Source: Terasakiella magnetica | GTDB taxonomy: Bacteria; Pseudomonadota; Alphaproteobacteria; Rhodospirillales; Magnetospirillaceae | Length of the DNA stretch: 33,743 nucleotides | Reading direction: 5' to 3' | Assembly: GCA_902729415.1 (NCBI GenBank) | Contig: CACVCF010000268.1 | Coordinates: 1 to 33,743 of the forward strand | Shown here: one piece after another, positions 6,347-13,428 of the stretch | How the letters are laid out: every line of letters begins with the position of its first letter | Position numbering within the stretch: the first letter of the stretch is position 1 | Position numbers and translations under genes: made by a program | The notes under the pieces: generated by a model | Told to the model about the DNA's origin: nothing | Databases searched by the model: none | What the model saw: only the letters and a program-made list of their open reading frames with translations

Positions 6347-7362
6347 TAAGCCGTCACTGCGTCCGAGATCGCGTCATCAACCTCGGATGCTGCCGAGGTG
6401 GTCCGGGCCTTGCGGTAGCGGTAAATGCCGTAACCGGCTGCGGCGATGACGCCACCCAGGATGACAGGACCAGCAGCGCCGAGTCCCAAACCAAGGCCCA
6501 AGCTCATGCCGGTACCAGTCCATAGAGTGCCGACAGCGGCGGCACCCTTGGTGGCGGCGCCAGCAGCGGCACCCTTGGCAACCGAACCCGCCACAGCAGT
6601 TTTACCGGCGGTCTGCAATGCCACAGTCTGCATGGCACCCTTGGCGGCGATTGCGGTTCCGGCCGCGCCCTTAGCGGCGACACCAGTCACAGGATTGAGA
6701 ACCAGGAACTTGCTCGTCGTACCGGCCATCATCGGAGATTCGCCAATAGCGAAGGTCTTGCCGACCAGCCACGGCATTTGCCCAGCACCATGTTGAACCT
6801 TGAGGACCACCAGATCCTTCATGGTGGCAGCGGTTTCACCAACGGGCTGAAGGAAGAGCCAATTTGCGGCTCCATTCCCAGCGGCAGTGGTCTTCGCCAC
6901 CATGAAAGTCTTGCCGGTCATCATCTGGACCTGCCCGGCCTGTCTTGCGCCTTCGAGCTTCATCATGATCATGCCGTTCCCGCCGCCCTGGGTGGCGGCA
7001 GCAGTCAGACCACCAGCACCGGCAGCGCCCGCAGCAACGGCAGCGCCCTTTGCCGCGATACCGGCTTTGGGGCACAGCACAAGCCATTTGCTCACGCCAT
7101 CTGCAACGAGGGGGGCTTTTCCGATGGTAACGGTCTTGCCCACCATCCCGGACAACTGCGCGACCTGACGGGCACCCTCCAGCTTGAGGGCAACTGCCCC
7201 CTTTCCAGCGGTAGCGCCAGCGGGGTTCAGGAATAACCAGTGTCCCATTCCATTCCCAGTAGCAGTAACTTGGCCGACCGTGTAGGAATTTCCGGTCATC
7301 GACGACAGGAGAGCTGCCTGGGTGGTTCCCTCGACCTTGGCCATGATCATTTGGTCAAGCAT
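6346..7362 (-). CDS. MamD-like magnetosome matrix-type repeat protein, 338 aa
   Basis: Four repeats of about 45 residues cover roughly 5 to 48, 56 to 99, 131 to 174 and 185 to 227. Each has a KLEGARQ or KVEGTTQ-type opening, a VGKTV/TGKTF turn and an NWLFLQP/KWLVLCP-type end, the pattern of magnetosome protein MamD (Mms7). An Ala/Gly-rich linker leads to MSLGLGLGLGAAGP (about 286 to 299), a hydrophobic helix, a basic RYRKAR and an acidic tail (SEVDDAISDA). This is the Mms6/MamD C-terminal plan, except that the usual AWGP is AAGP. Known MamD and Mms6 are tightly crystal-bound proteins that influence magnetite size. Here the gene lies on an integrase-bearing island, not among mam operon genes. 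The Shine-Dalgarno AGGGAG precedes the ATG. Homology to the family is well supported; a role in biomineralisation is inferred. Confidence 0.85.
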   Translation of the reverse strand: MLDQMIMAKVEGTTQAALLSSMTGNSYTVGQVTATGNGMGHWLFLNPAGATAGKGAVALKLEGARQVAQLSGMVGKTVTIGKAPLVADGVSKWLVLCPKAGIAAKGAAVAAGAAGAGGLTAAATQGGGNGMIMMKLEGARQAGQVQMMTGKTFMVAKTTAAGNGAANWLFLQPVGETAATMKDLVVLKVQHGAGQMPWLVGKTFAIGESPMMAGTTSKFLVLNPVTGVAAKGAAGTAIAAKGAMQTVALQTAGKTAVAGSVAKGAAAGAATKGAAAVGTLWTGTGMSLGLGLGLGAAGPVILGGVIAAAGYGIYRYRKARTTSAASEVDDAISDAVTA

Positions 7363-7455
7363 GCTAACAGCTCCCTAAACAATGACGCAGAGCGACAAAC
7401 CGTTCTGCTGAAGATACCCCGAGTCCCTTCGGAGAGATATGGGCTGGTATGCGCA

Positions 7456-7484
7456 TATATCATAACACGCCCCCATTCTCGCAA
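7456..7484 (-). promoter_or_regulatory. Candidate promoter for the MamD-like gene
   Basis: On the minus strand, TTGCGA (7484 to 7479), a 17-base spacer and GATATA (7461 to 7456) resemble a sigma-70 promoter. They lie in the 260-base gap upstream of the MamD-like ATG. If real, the transcript would have a leader of roughly 85 bases containing a short CCGA/TCGG hairpin near 7418 to 7431. This is weak evidence based on consensus only. Confidence 0.3.
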
Positions 7485-7622
7485 GCTGAGGCGAAATCTG
7501 TCCAGAGAAATTTATTGCGGATACTGGTTTGCTCTAATAGTAAGAGGCGCTCGCAACTATGTGCGGGGGCGATCTGGCTGTGAGTTTTCGTTTTGCTGGA
7601 AATAATGCTTCATGAAAATAGG

Positions 7623-8408
7623 CTACACTTTGGCGGCAGCTTCATTCCGCTTTCGCGCCCGAGTAGCCGCCAGCTTGGATTCTGTTGAATGCTGAAGGTC
7701 CAAAGCGGCTTTTGCCCTCCGCTTGGCGGCGGCTGCTAACTTGATGGCCTGCTTGGCATTGGCACCAGCCGCTAATGCACGCTTCTCAGCTTCGTTGGCC
7801 TCGGCGATTAGTTTTTCGGCGGCTGCAATTTCGGCGGCAAGCTCCGCAGCTAGGGCCGCTTCATCATCAGGTGAGGATACCAGCTTTCTAAATGCTCCGT
7901 ATCCTGCGGCGAAAACAGCATCAGCCATTGACGCGACCTGGGAGACTAGTGTGGCGGTCTCTTGACCACTCTTGGTCCGAGAGCGGGGATTGCCCTTTGG
8001 GTTGGCGGCATACATCCGATAGGCCCCATACCCAGCAACGCATACGGTTCCCGCAAGCAATGCAGGCCCCCAAGCGCCGAGACCCAAGCCGATGCCGAGG
8101 CTCAGCCCTTTTCCGGAAAATATCGATGAAACCAGCTTGGTCCCGTTCGCGATCCCGGCTGAGGTCACGTTGATAGTTCCGGAGCCGACCCCAGTAAGGT
8201 GGGTGTAGGGGATGCTGATCTTGCCGAGAGCGATGCTGGTGGAGGAAGCCTTGGCAGCCCCCGAACTTATTCCGGAAAGTTGGGAAGACTGACCCGCCAT
8301 CTTTCCGACGACGCCACCTAGCGATTTTGTTTTAGCTGCGCTAGCACTGCCGCCATTGAGGGCTGAATGCGCTTTGCCCAGCTTGCCAATGGTATCAGGT
8401 GAACTCAT
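7623..8408 (-). CDS. Mms6/MamG-like Gly-Leu membrane protein with long Ala-rich coil, 261 aa
   Basis: Residues 99 to 117 read GKGLSLGIGLGLGAWGPAL, essentially the diagnostic motif of Mms6 and MamG/Mms5, followed by a transmembrane stretch (LAGTVCVAGYGAYRMY) and a basic segment. The N-terminal 95 residues are Ser/Gly/Ala-rich, like the Mms6 precursor region. Unlike Mms6 or MamG, which end soon after the helix with a short charged tail, this protein has about 125 more residues, including a long Ala/Glu/Lys helix (about 182 to 260) likely to form a coiled coil. GGGGGAG precedes the ATG. It sits upstream of the MamD-like gene on the same strand. Membership of the Gly-Leu magnetosome group is well supported; the extended tail is unusual and its role unknown. 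Confidence 0.85.
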   Translation of the reverse strand: MSSPDTIGKLGKAHSALNGGSASAAKTKSLGGVVGKMAGQSSQLSGISSGAAKASSTSIALGKISIPYTHLTGVGSGTINVTSAGIANGTKLVSSIFSGKGLSLGIGLGLGAWGPALLAGTVCVAGYGAYRMYAANPKGNPRSRTKSGQETATLVSQVASMADAVFAAGYGAFRKLVSSPDDEAALAAELAAEIAAAEKLIAEANEAEKRALAAGANAKQAIKLAAAAKRRAKAALDLQHSTESKLAATRARKRNEAAAKV

Positions 8409-8528
8409 GCAGCATCTCCCCCAAAGCTTTTTGCTGTAATGCGCCCAAGTGGGTCAGGCGAAATTTGGCATTTTTTCTAAGGGTATATCATCACAATGCC
8501 GTCAACAAGCTCAGCCACTTCAGTTGTT

Positions 8529-10238
8529 TCATCCCTTCAATTGCAAATCGTATTCGGTATACGCCTGATGCCGCCCATCAGTCCCAATTGACGGGATAAA
8601 GACCTCAGCCGTAATGCCACCCTTCTTGCACTGAACGCGCATCAGCTTGTTGACGAGCGAGATGGTCGTATTCCCCCCATCGACCAACGCGTTCACCGCG
8701 TCAATGGCGGACAAGATTTCCCCAGAACCGGCAGTGAACTCCGTAGTGAAGCTGCTGTTTCCAATGGGCGAAGCGAAGGTATGGGCGATCACATCGCCCT
8801 TGCCATCAAGCACGGTCCAATCTTTGTTGGTTATGCGGAACATCGTGGTTTTGCGAGTGCCGTCGCTGATGGCTTTCACCAAGCGGGTGTTTGTATCCTT
8901 CTTGCTGATGCCGAGAGTGGATTGCAGCCACGCTGCGAAATCGCCATCAACCTTGGCTTCACCATCCCAAGCGTTGATCAGCTTGATACGCGCCATCTTC
9001 TCAATCGTGGAGATGTAGGTGATCGTCGCAACGCCATCCTTTTCAGCAAAGCGGCGAATATCAGTGTGGGGAATGACCCCGCGCCAATCCCACGGCTGAT
9101 CGGGGGTTCTCTTCGTGATGGCAGCAACACCGGCTTGATAGTCCGTGATTGTGATTTCCACCGATGCATCAATGCCATCGATCTTCGATGGGCCGTTGAT
9201 GGTGAATTGAGCGCCATGCTTGCCCAGTACCGCAAGCTTCGCCATTCCTGCAATGGCTTTGGCTCCAAACCAGTATGTCCCATCCGACAGAAAATCTTGA
9301 TGTGGCAGTTTGGCGTGAACCATGCAGGTGTCGTGGCTGCCGTGGGATGAGCGAATCTCGCACCCCTTGCTGTCGTTGATGATAATCACATTGGCATCAT
9401 TGGGATGAGCGATCTTCCCAACGCTGAGCAGCCGCAAGAGCTTGTTGAGATTGGTGGAGTTTTGGGGGCTTGTCGCAGTAGCGCCAGCTTTCCGGCCTCG
9501 CTTTCCCGCTGTCTTTGCGGGAGATTGCCCCTGTGAGAGCAGGAACTTTTCCAAGAGGGCTTTGCTGCTGTCGTCATCTTGTGGAAAGCCCAGGAAGTGG
9601 GCGACACCGGCATCATCGAAAAAGATCGCGGCGAGACAAGCTGTACCCTTGAGTTTTGTGCTGGATGGCACTGCGGGCAGCATACCCTTCTGAAGTGCGG
9701 CAAGGCCGTTTTCCAGCTTCTTTTCGCGGGTTTCCTTCGCCTTATCTTTTCTCGTCTTTGCTTCCGGGGTTTTCGCCCGTTCTTCCTTCCATGCGACACG
9801 AGCCGCCTCAATGCCTTTTTTAGAGACAATGAATGCCGCTACATCATTAGCGCCTTCGTTTCCGGCATAATCCAGCACGGCACTATAGGTGCTGATGCAC
9901 TTCTGACGGCGTGCCTTGTCCGCTTTCTCCGGTTCGTCGCGTGGCGTGAAAGCGTCCCATTGAGGGTCAAAGAAAGCTTTGATCGTTGGTGTGAAAGGGC
10001 TGGATTTTGCGCCACGCGTAGTGGCCTTTACCTTCTTTTTCTCAAGAAGCGCGGCGAATTCAGGCTTGTCGCTCCATGCCTTGTGGAACTTGAAGGCTTT
10101 GTCTAAAGCGGCGTAGAGGGCGGCATTTTTCTCGGCCTGCGATGTCGCTTCGGCACTCGCCTTGTCATCAAAGGCTTTCACGACCGTCTCGACTTCGGTC
10201 AATGCCAACTCGAAATCGTCTACGACATCGGCGCTCAT
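8529..10238 (-). CDS. Unknown protein, 569 aa; C-terminal half possibly sliding-clamp-like
   Basis: The first gene of the minus-strand block, with GGGGAGGCTTGC before the ATG. Residues 1 to about 237 are helical and Lys/Ala/Glu-rich, with a very basic patch near 155 to 175 (KTRKDKAKETREKK). A low-complexity basic linker (KTAGKRGRKAGATATSPQNS, about 241 to 260) leads to a strand-rich domain, about 262 to 569. This domain has features that recall DNA polymerase III beta-clamp folds, such as FTTEFTAGSGEILSAIDAVN and a following STISLVNKLMRVQ-like strand pattern, but no confident family match can be made by eye. No signal peptide or membrane helix is visible, so it is cytoplasmic and possibly DNA-associated. 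It diverges from the DUF6641-like gene across a 171-base region holding the shared palindrome. Confidence 0.6.
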   Translation of the reverse strand: MSADVVDDFELALTEVETVVKAFDDKASAEATSQAEKNAALYAALDKAFKFHKAWSDKPEFAALLEKKKVKATTRGAKSSPFTPTIKAFFDPQWDAFTPRDEPEKADKARRQKCISTYSAVLDYAGNEGANDVAAFIVSKKGIEAARVAWKEERAKTPEAKTRKDKAKETREKKLENGLAALQKGMLPAVPSSTKLKGTACLAAIFFDDAGVAHFLGFPQDDDSSKALLEKFLLSQGQSPAKTAGKRGRKAGATATSPQNSTNLNKLLRLLSVGKIAHPNDANVIIINDSKGCEIRSSHGSHDTCMVHAKLPHQDFLSDGTYWFGAKAIAGMAKLAVLGKHGAQFTINGPSKIDGIDASVEITITDYQAGVAAITKRTPDQPWDWRGVIPHTDIRRFAEKDGVATITYISTIEKMARIKLINAWDGEAKVDGDFAAWLQSTLGISKKDTNTRLVKAISDGTRKTTMFRITNKDWTVLDGKGDVIAHTFASPIGNSSFTTEFTAGSGEILSAIDAVNALVDGGNTTISLVNKLMRVQCKKGGITAEVFIPSIGTDGRHQAYTEYDLQLKG

Positions 10239-10302
10239 GCAAGCCTCCCCACCATTGCACTCAGAAGGAGCGATTGTGCCCGCAAGCCCGAGTCAAGGCA
10301 AT

Positions 10303-10323
10303 GAACATACAGCATGTATGTTG
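10303..10323. promoter_or_regulatory. Palindromic operator candidate, copy 2
   Basis: The arms GAACATACA and TGTATGTTG surround GCA. This is the reverse complement of the palindrome at 2279 to 2299 apart from the last base. It lies in the divergent promoter region between the 569-aa gene (start 10238, minus) and the DUF6641-like gene (start 10410, plus), an ideal place for an operator controlling both. Confidence 0.6.
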
Positions 10324-10409
10324 GCGGAATTCTTCGCTGAATGGGCCTTGAGAACATGAGAATCAGACATTACCGTGTTCACAGTACGTTCCCGTTTGGA
10401 GGATTGGAA

Positions 10410-10847
10410 ATGAGCGCGTTGGACAAGCTGAAGCTGGCAGAGAACACCCGCAGGACGGCAAACAGCACGCCCGAAGGGCAGTTGCGAAATCGGATGGTGG
10501 ATGCGATCAACCAGCAGATCGCTGCGGCGGAAGCGATGCAACGGGGCGAGAGCTTTCAGGTGCGTCGGCAGTTCTGGGGCAAGGCCGCTGATGGCACGAA
10601 AACCATCCAGGAAAAACTGGTCCGTTTTCGCCCCTGGTACTGGCAGGACGGCAATGGCGCGTTCATGCTGGAGGTGCGCAGCGCCAACAAGGTGATCGAG
10701 CTCAAGCCGAAAAAGTCGGCCATCGAAGTTGGAGCTATCTCAGAGTTGGTCCCGACGCTGGCACTGCTGCGTGAAGCGGTGGTTGCTGGTGAACTGGACA
10801 AGCAACTGATCGCGGCCAAGGGACGCTTCGGCAAGAAGCTCGCGTAA
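10410..10847 (+). CDS. DUF6641-like protein, 145 aa
   Basis: The ATG at 10410 follows TTGGAGGATTGGAA, so it is preferred over the in-frame ATG at 10341. The protein begins MSALDKLKLAENTRR, continues with QLRNRMVDAINQQIAAAEAM, has a basic/aromatic core (KLVRFRPWYWQDGNGAF) and ends GRFGKKLA. This matches my recollection of DUF6641, small proteins of unknown function common in accessory regions of Magnetospirillum and relatives. No membrane segment or catalytic motif is evident. A good hairpin terminator follows at once. The last 48 bases plus the terminator are duplicated at 11468 to 11566. Confidence 0.7.
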   Translation: MSALDKLKLAENTRRTANSTPEGQLRNRMVDAINQQIAAAEAMQRGESFQVRRQFWGKAADGTKTIQEKLVRFRPWYWQDGNGAFMLEVRSANKVIELKPKKSAIEVGAISELVPTLALLREAVVAGELDKQLIAAKGRFGKKLA

Positions 10848-10898
10848 TTCCTTTTCCCAGCCCCTTACAACGGGGCTGGTTCTATGAGTGCTGCATGG
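10800..10898 (+). repeat. 99-bp direct repeat, copy A
   Basis: Covers the final codons of the DUF6641-like gene, its terminator and the bases up to GCTGCATGG. It matches 11468 to 11566 at the same length with only a few substitutions. A further 23-base block, GTGTACGGGTGC then TGGCAGCGCGG, at 10903 to 10925 recurs at 11590 to 11612. The repeats bracket the AT-rich ORF at 11041. Confidence 0.85.
10857..10879 (+). terminator. Rho-independent-type terminator after DUF6641-like gene
   Basis: Eight-base perfect arms CCAGCCCC and GGGGCTGG, loop TTACAAC, followed by TTCTAT. The hairpin starts 9 bases after the stop codon. The T-run is short, so termination efficiency is uncertain. A second copy occurs at 11525 to 11547. 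Confidence 0.6.
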
Positions 10899-11040
10899 TA
10901 GAGTGTACGGGTGCTGGCAGCGCGGAAGCGGCGACGGTCAGTGTATTTGGCACTGCCTTCCATCTCGATAGGCTCGACCTTGATGGCTGGATGGGAATCC
11001 TGCATGAGCGTCGTGATCGTAATAGTCAGGAATATCGGCG

Positions 11041-11418
11041 ATGAACTTCAATAACCTCTACACTCGTCACAAGGCACTCGTCCACAGCCAGTTTATCGAT
11101 GCCCAATGGGTTGAGTTCATGGAAGCAGCGGAAAGGTTTTCTCCTGATATCTGGAATTTGGCGCTTCATTCCACAACCAATATTGATTTTATAATGGAAC
11201 ATTCAGACACGGAAGAAGAGGTTGTCATTAGTTGTCTTTTTGAATTGTTTGACAACATCATACATGATGTTGTCAAAGGACAGCAGGACGACTGGCATAC
11301 CACCACTCATCTAGCTTGGGTTTGGTGTTTTGACCGCGATATCGAGACGAAACTGGAGTTTGACAAGATACTCATAAGGCCCTCTCATGGCGAACTTCCT
11401 ACTTTGATCATTGATTAA
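11041..11418 (+). CDS. AT-rich hypothetical protein, 125 aa
   Basis: The ATG at 11041 follows AGGAATATCGGCG. The protein is acidic and aromatic-rich (MNFNNLYTRHKALVHS, FSPDIWNLALHSTTNIDF, HLAWVWCFDRDIETK) and resembles no family I can name. The coding sequence is clearly more AT-rich than its neighbours, a sign of separate acquisition. It contains an almost uninterrupted 30-base palindrome (11248 to 11277) within the codons for FDNIIHDVVK. It lies between two copies of the DUF6641-tail/terminator repeat, so it may have been inserted between, or replaced, a duplicated gene. Confidence 0.55.
   Translation: MNFNNLYTRHKALVHSQFIDAQWVEFMEAAERFSPDIWNLALHSTTNIDFIMEHSDTEEEVVISCLFELFDNIIHDVVKGQQDDWHTTTHLAWVWCFDRDIETKLEFDKILIRPSHGELPTLIID
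11248..11277. repeat. 30-base perfect palindrome inside a coding sequence
   Basis: The arms TTTGACAACATCAT and ATGATGTTGTCAAA (14 bases each, no mismatch) flank a two-base AC centre. It could form a cruciform or serve as a dimeric protein site. Fourteen perfect pairs inside codons is unlikely by chance in a window of this size. Confidence 0.85.
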
Positions 11419-11467
11419 TTGAAGTAGCGTTGACGTAAGGGAAAGGCTGATCCGCCTTCGTCTTGAA

Positions 11468-11515
11468 AAGCAATTGATCGCGGCCATAGGACGCTTCGGC
11501 AAGAAGCTCCCCTAA
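11468..11515 (+). pseudogene. Remnant 3' end of a second DUF6641-like gene
   Basis: The reading frame here encodes KQLIAAIGRFGKKLP and a stop, nearly identical to the C-terminus KQLIAAKGRFGKKLA of the intact gene at 10410. Upstream, the similarity stops abruptly at 11468, so the remaining roughly 130 codons are missing. It is followed by a copy of the same terminator hairpin. Confidence 0.75.
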
Positions 11516-11524
11516 TCTCTTTTC

Positions 11525-11547
11525 CCAGCCCCATACAACGGGGCTGG
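11525..11547 (+). terminator. Terminator hairpin, duplicated copy
   Basis: CCAGCCCC and GGGGCTGG arms with loop ATACAAC, followed by TTCTAT. This is a duplicate of the hairpin at 10857. It may still terminate transcription from the AT-rich ORF upstream. Confidence 0.5.
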
Positions 11548-11660
11548 TTCTATGAGCGCTGCATGGCTACGTGGTTATGAACTTGAAGCGTGTACGGGTG
11601 CTGGCAGCGCGGCCACGGTAGCAGGCTGTATATAAGGTGCGCGTAGGTAGACCCTACGGC

Positions 11661-12992
11661 TCAGTCGCTCGGCTCTGGCGGTGGCCGCTTCTTCGGCTTG
11701 GCCTTGGGCTTTTTGAGCCCGAGATAATCCAAATCCGAAACGAATTCGTTGGCCCGATTGACCGTGCTGTCATGCCCATAATGCGCGTGGACGACCTCGG
11801 GGGCATTGCCCATATTGTTGGCGACCAGCCGTATGTTCACGCCCTTTTCCAGCTTCAGCGTGGCATAGGTGTGGCGCATGCTGTACGGGACGAACTTCTT
11901 GCCATGCGTATCGCAGGCCATGCCGAGCGCCTTACACATGGTGTTGAACTGCCGCTTGAACGAGACCACGGGCTTGCCCGTTTCCTGATCGGCGATCACG
12001 AAATCGTCGTCCTTGCGGAAATTTGACAACACCCGGAAACCCATCAGGTGCGCTTCGGCGAATGTGTCGCAACGAACATCGCGCTCGCCGGTTTTCGTTT
12101 CAGGCGAGATTTTCAGGATTTGGTGCTTTACGCCATCAACCGTTTCTTCGCGGAAATGCTTCCATTTGATCAGCACATGCTCACCCCCAGGCCGAATGCC
12201 CGTGCCGAGAACGAGATGGACGAAGGCGCTGAACACAAGCCGGTCGAAGTTGGTTGGCGTGAGGTCCAATTCCGCATCGCCCTCCCTTATGATGTTCTTG
12301 GGCAAGCTGGGCTGGGTGTTGCAATAGGCTAGAATTCGTTCTGCCTGCTCCGTGGTGAACGCAGGATGGCGATTGGCCTTGATCGTCTTGGCGGACTTGG
12401 CCCTTTTGGTTCCGATTACGGGCATTTGTGATGCTGGCAGCATGTCGCGGCTCACGGCGAATTTGAAAATGCCGCGCAGAACAGTGTCTTCTCCATAAGC
12501 CTTTTCGGCGCTGCCGAGGTGCTTGGCCCTTGTGTATTCCTTGCCGTTCCTGACGATCTTTTCCTTGCCCAGCTTGGAACCTGGACCTTTTGTCCAGTAG
12601 ACCTTCCGCCAGCTTTCGTATTCCGCGAGCACCTGCTGATTGATCTGCGTGATCTTGTAAGTGCCCAAATATGGGATGTGGTAGCGCTCGGCGATAGTCC
12701 TGTAGGCAGCAGCGGACTTGCTTCCTTCTTCATCAACGGCCTTCAACCAAGCCTCGGCCACCTTTTTGAAGGTCTTCGCTGTGGGGTCCTGGCCCGTCGC
12801 TTCGATCCTGATCTTGTGGTCGTGTGCCCATCGCAACGCTTTTTGCGGGTCTGTCTGCTTTGTGCTGACCGCAATGCTGTTGCCATCTGACAGCGTTATA
12901 CGCGCCTGCCAGAAGCTGCTGCCCGCACGCTGATAGACCTTGATCGGCTCATCTTCGGCGTAGACGTATTCAAAGCGTTTTTCTCGTGCCAT
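11661..12992 (-). CDS. int: Tyrosine-type site-specific integrase, 443 aa
   Basis: A phage/island-type tyrosine recombinase. The N-terminal SAM-like core-binding region (about 80 to 200) precedes a catalytic domain with the first Arg in LGTGIRPGGEHVLIKW, the second in PYSMRHTYATLKLEKG, and the His and Tyr in VVHAHYGHD. The second box has Ser where His is more usual (SMRHT), which is tolerated in this family. The C-terminus is Lys/Pro-rich (KKPKAKPKKRPPPEPSD). The gene's 5' side lies 123 bases from the 3' end of tRNA-Arg, the typical position of an integrase that uses the tRNA as attachment site. It would catalyse integration and excision of the island to its left. No strong ribosome binding site is seen before the ATG. 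Confidence 0.92.
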   Translation of the reverse strand: MAREKRFEYVYAEDEPIKVYQRAGSSFWQARITLSDGNSIAVSTKQTDPQKALRWAHDHKIRIEATGQDPTAKTFKKVAEAWLKAVDEEGSKSAAAYRTIAERYHIPYLGTYKITQINQQVLAEYESWRKVYWTKGPGSKLGKEKIVRNGKEYTRAKHLGSAEKAYGEDTVLRGIFKFAVSRDMLPASQMPVIGTKRAKSAKTIKANRHPAFTTEQAERILAYCNTQPSLPKNIIREGDAELDLTPTNFDRLVFSAFVHLVLGTGIRPGGEHVLIKWKHFREETVDGVKHQILKISPETKTGERDVRCDTFAEAHLMGFRVLSNFRKDDDFVIADQETGKPVVSFKRQFNTMCKALGMACDTHGKKFVPYSMRHTYATLKLEKGVNIRLVANNMGNAPEVVHAHYGHDSTVNRANEFVSDLDYLGLKKPKAKPKKRPPPEPSD

Positions 12993-13115
12993 TTCACGAC
13001 CGCAATTATTAGCTGCTGGTGCATCGAATTATGAAATGTTAGATAATGTGAATTGATTGTGAAATGCAAGCTATACATTTTACTAATATATAGTGCGTTG
13101 TTTTTATTTAGAATT

Positions 13116-13192
<77 letters not shown>

Positions 13193-13223
13193 GCAGGACC
13201 ACCTGAAAAGACGGACGGAAGGG

Positions 13224-13253
13224 GTTATAGCACCGCCCCCGGCAGGGACGAAA
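13224..13253 (-). promoter_or_regulatory. Candidate promoter for tRNA-Arg
   Basis: On the minus strand, TTTCGT (13253 to 13248), an 18-base spacer and TATAAC (13229 to 13224) resemble a sigma-70 promoter, placing a start about 25 bases before the mature tRNA. Confidence 0.4.
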
Positions 13254-13428
13254 GCCCCTTGCTCCGACAAGCGTGCGGCAACAGCACGACCGGCATGCGG
13301 CTTTTCCTGTTGCCAGGAGGAGCGGGGCCTGAAACCATGAGTTCCGCGCAATCCCAGGGGGCTGGTGCCGGTTTTCGGAAAGGCACCACAAGCAGAGTGT
13401 TGCGCCAACCCAGAATACCGGAGGGCCT

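Larger units (their letters stand above)
11468..11566 (+). repeat. 99-bp direct repeat, copy B
   Basis: Second copy of the block at 10800 to 10898, in the same orientation, 668 bases further on. It includes the gene tail, the hairpin terminator and the following TTCTATGAGCGCTGCATGG. The downstream 23-base block recurs at 11590 to 11612 after a slightly longer spacer. Confidence 0.85.

Noticed and set aside
1..13000. Second copy of the tRNA-Arg 3' end (other att site)
   Set aside because: Looked for the GATTCGAACC-type tRNA end in this stretch and did not find it; the other end is presumed outside the window.
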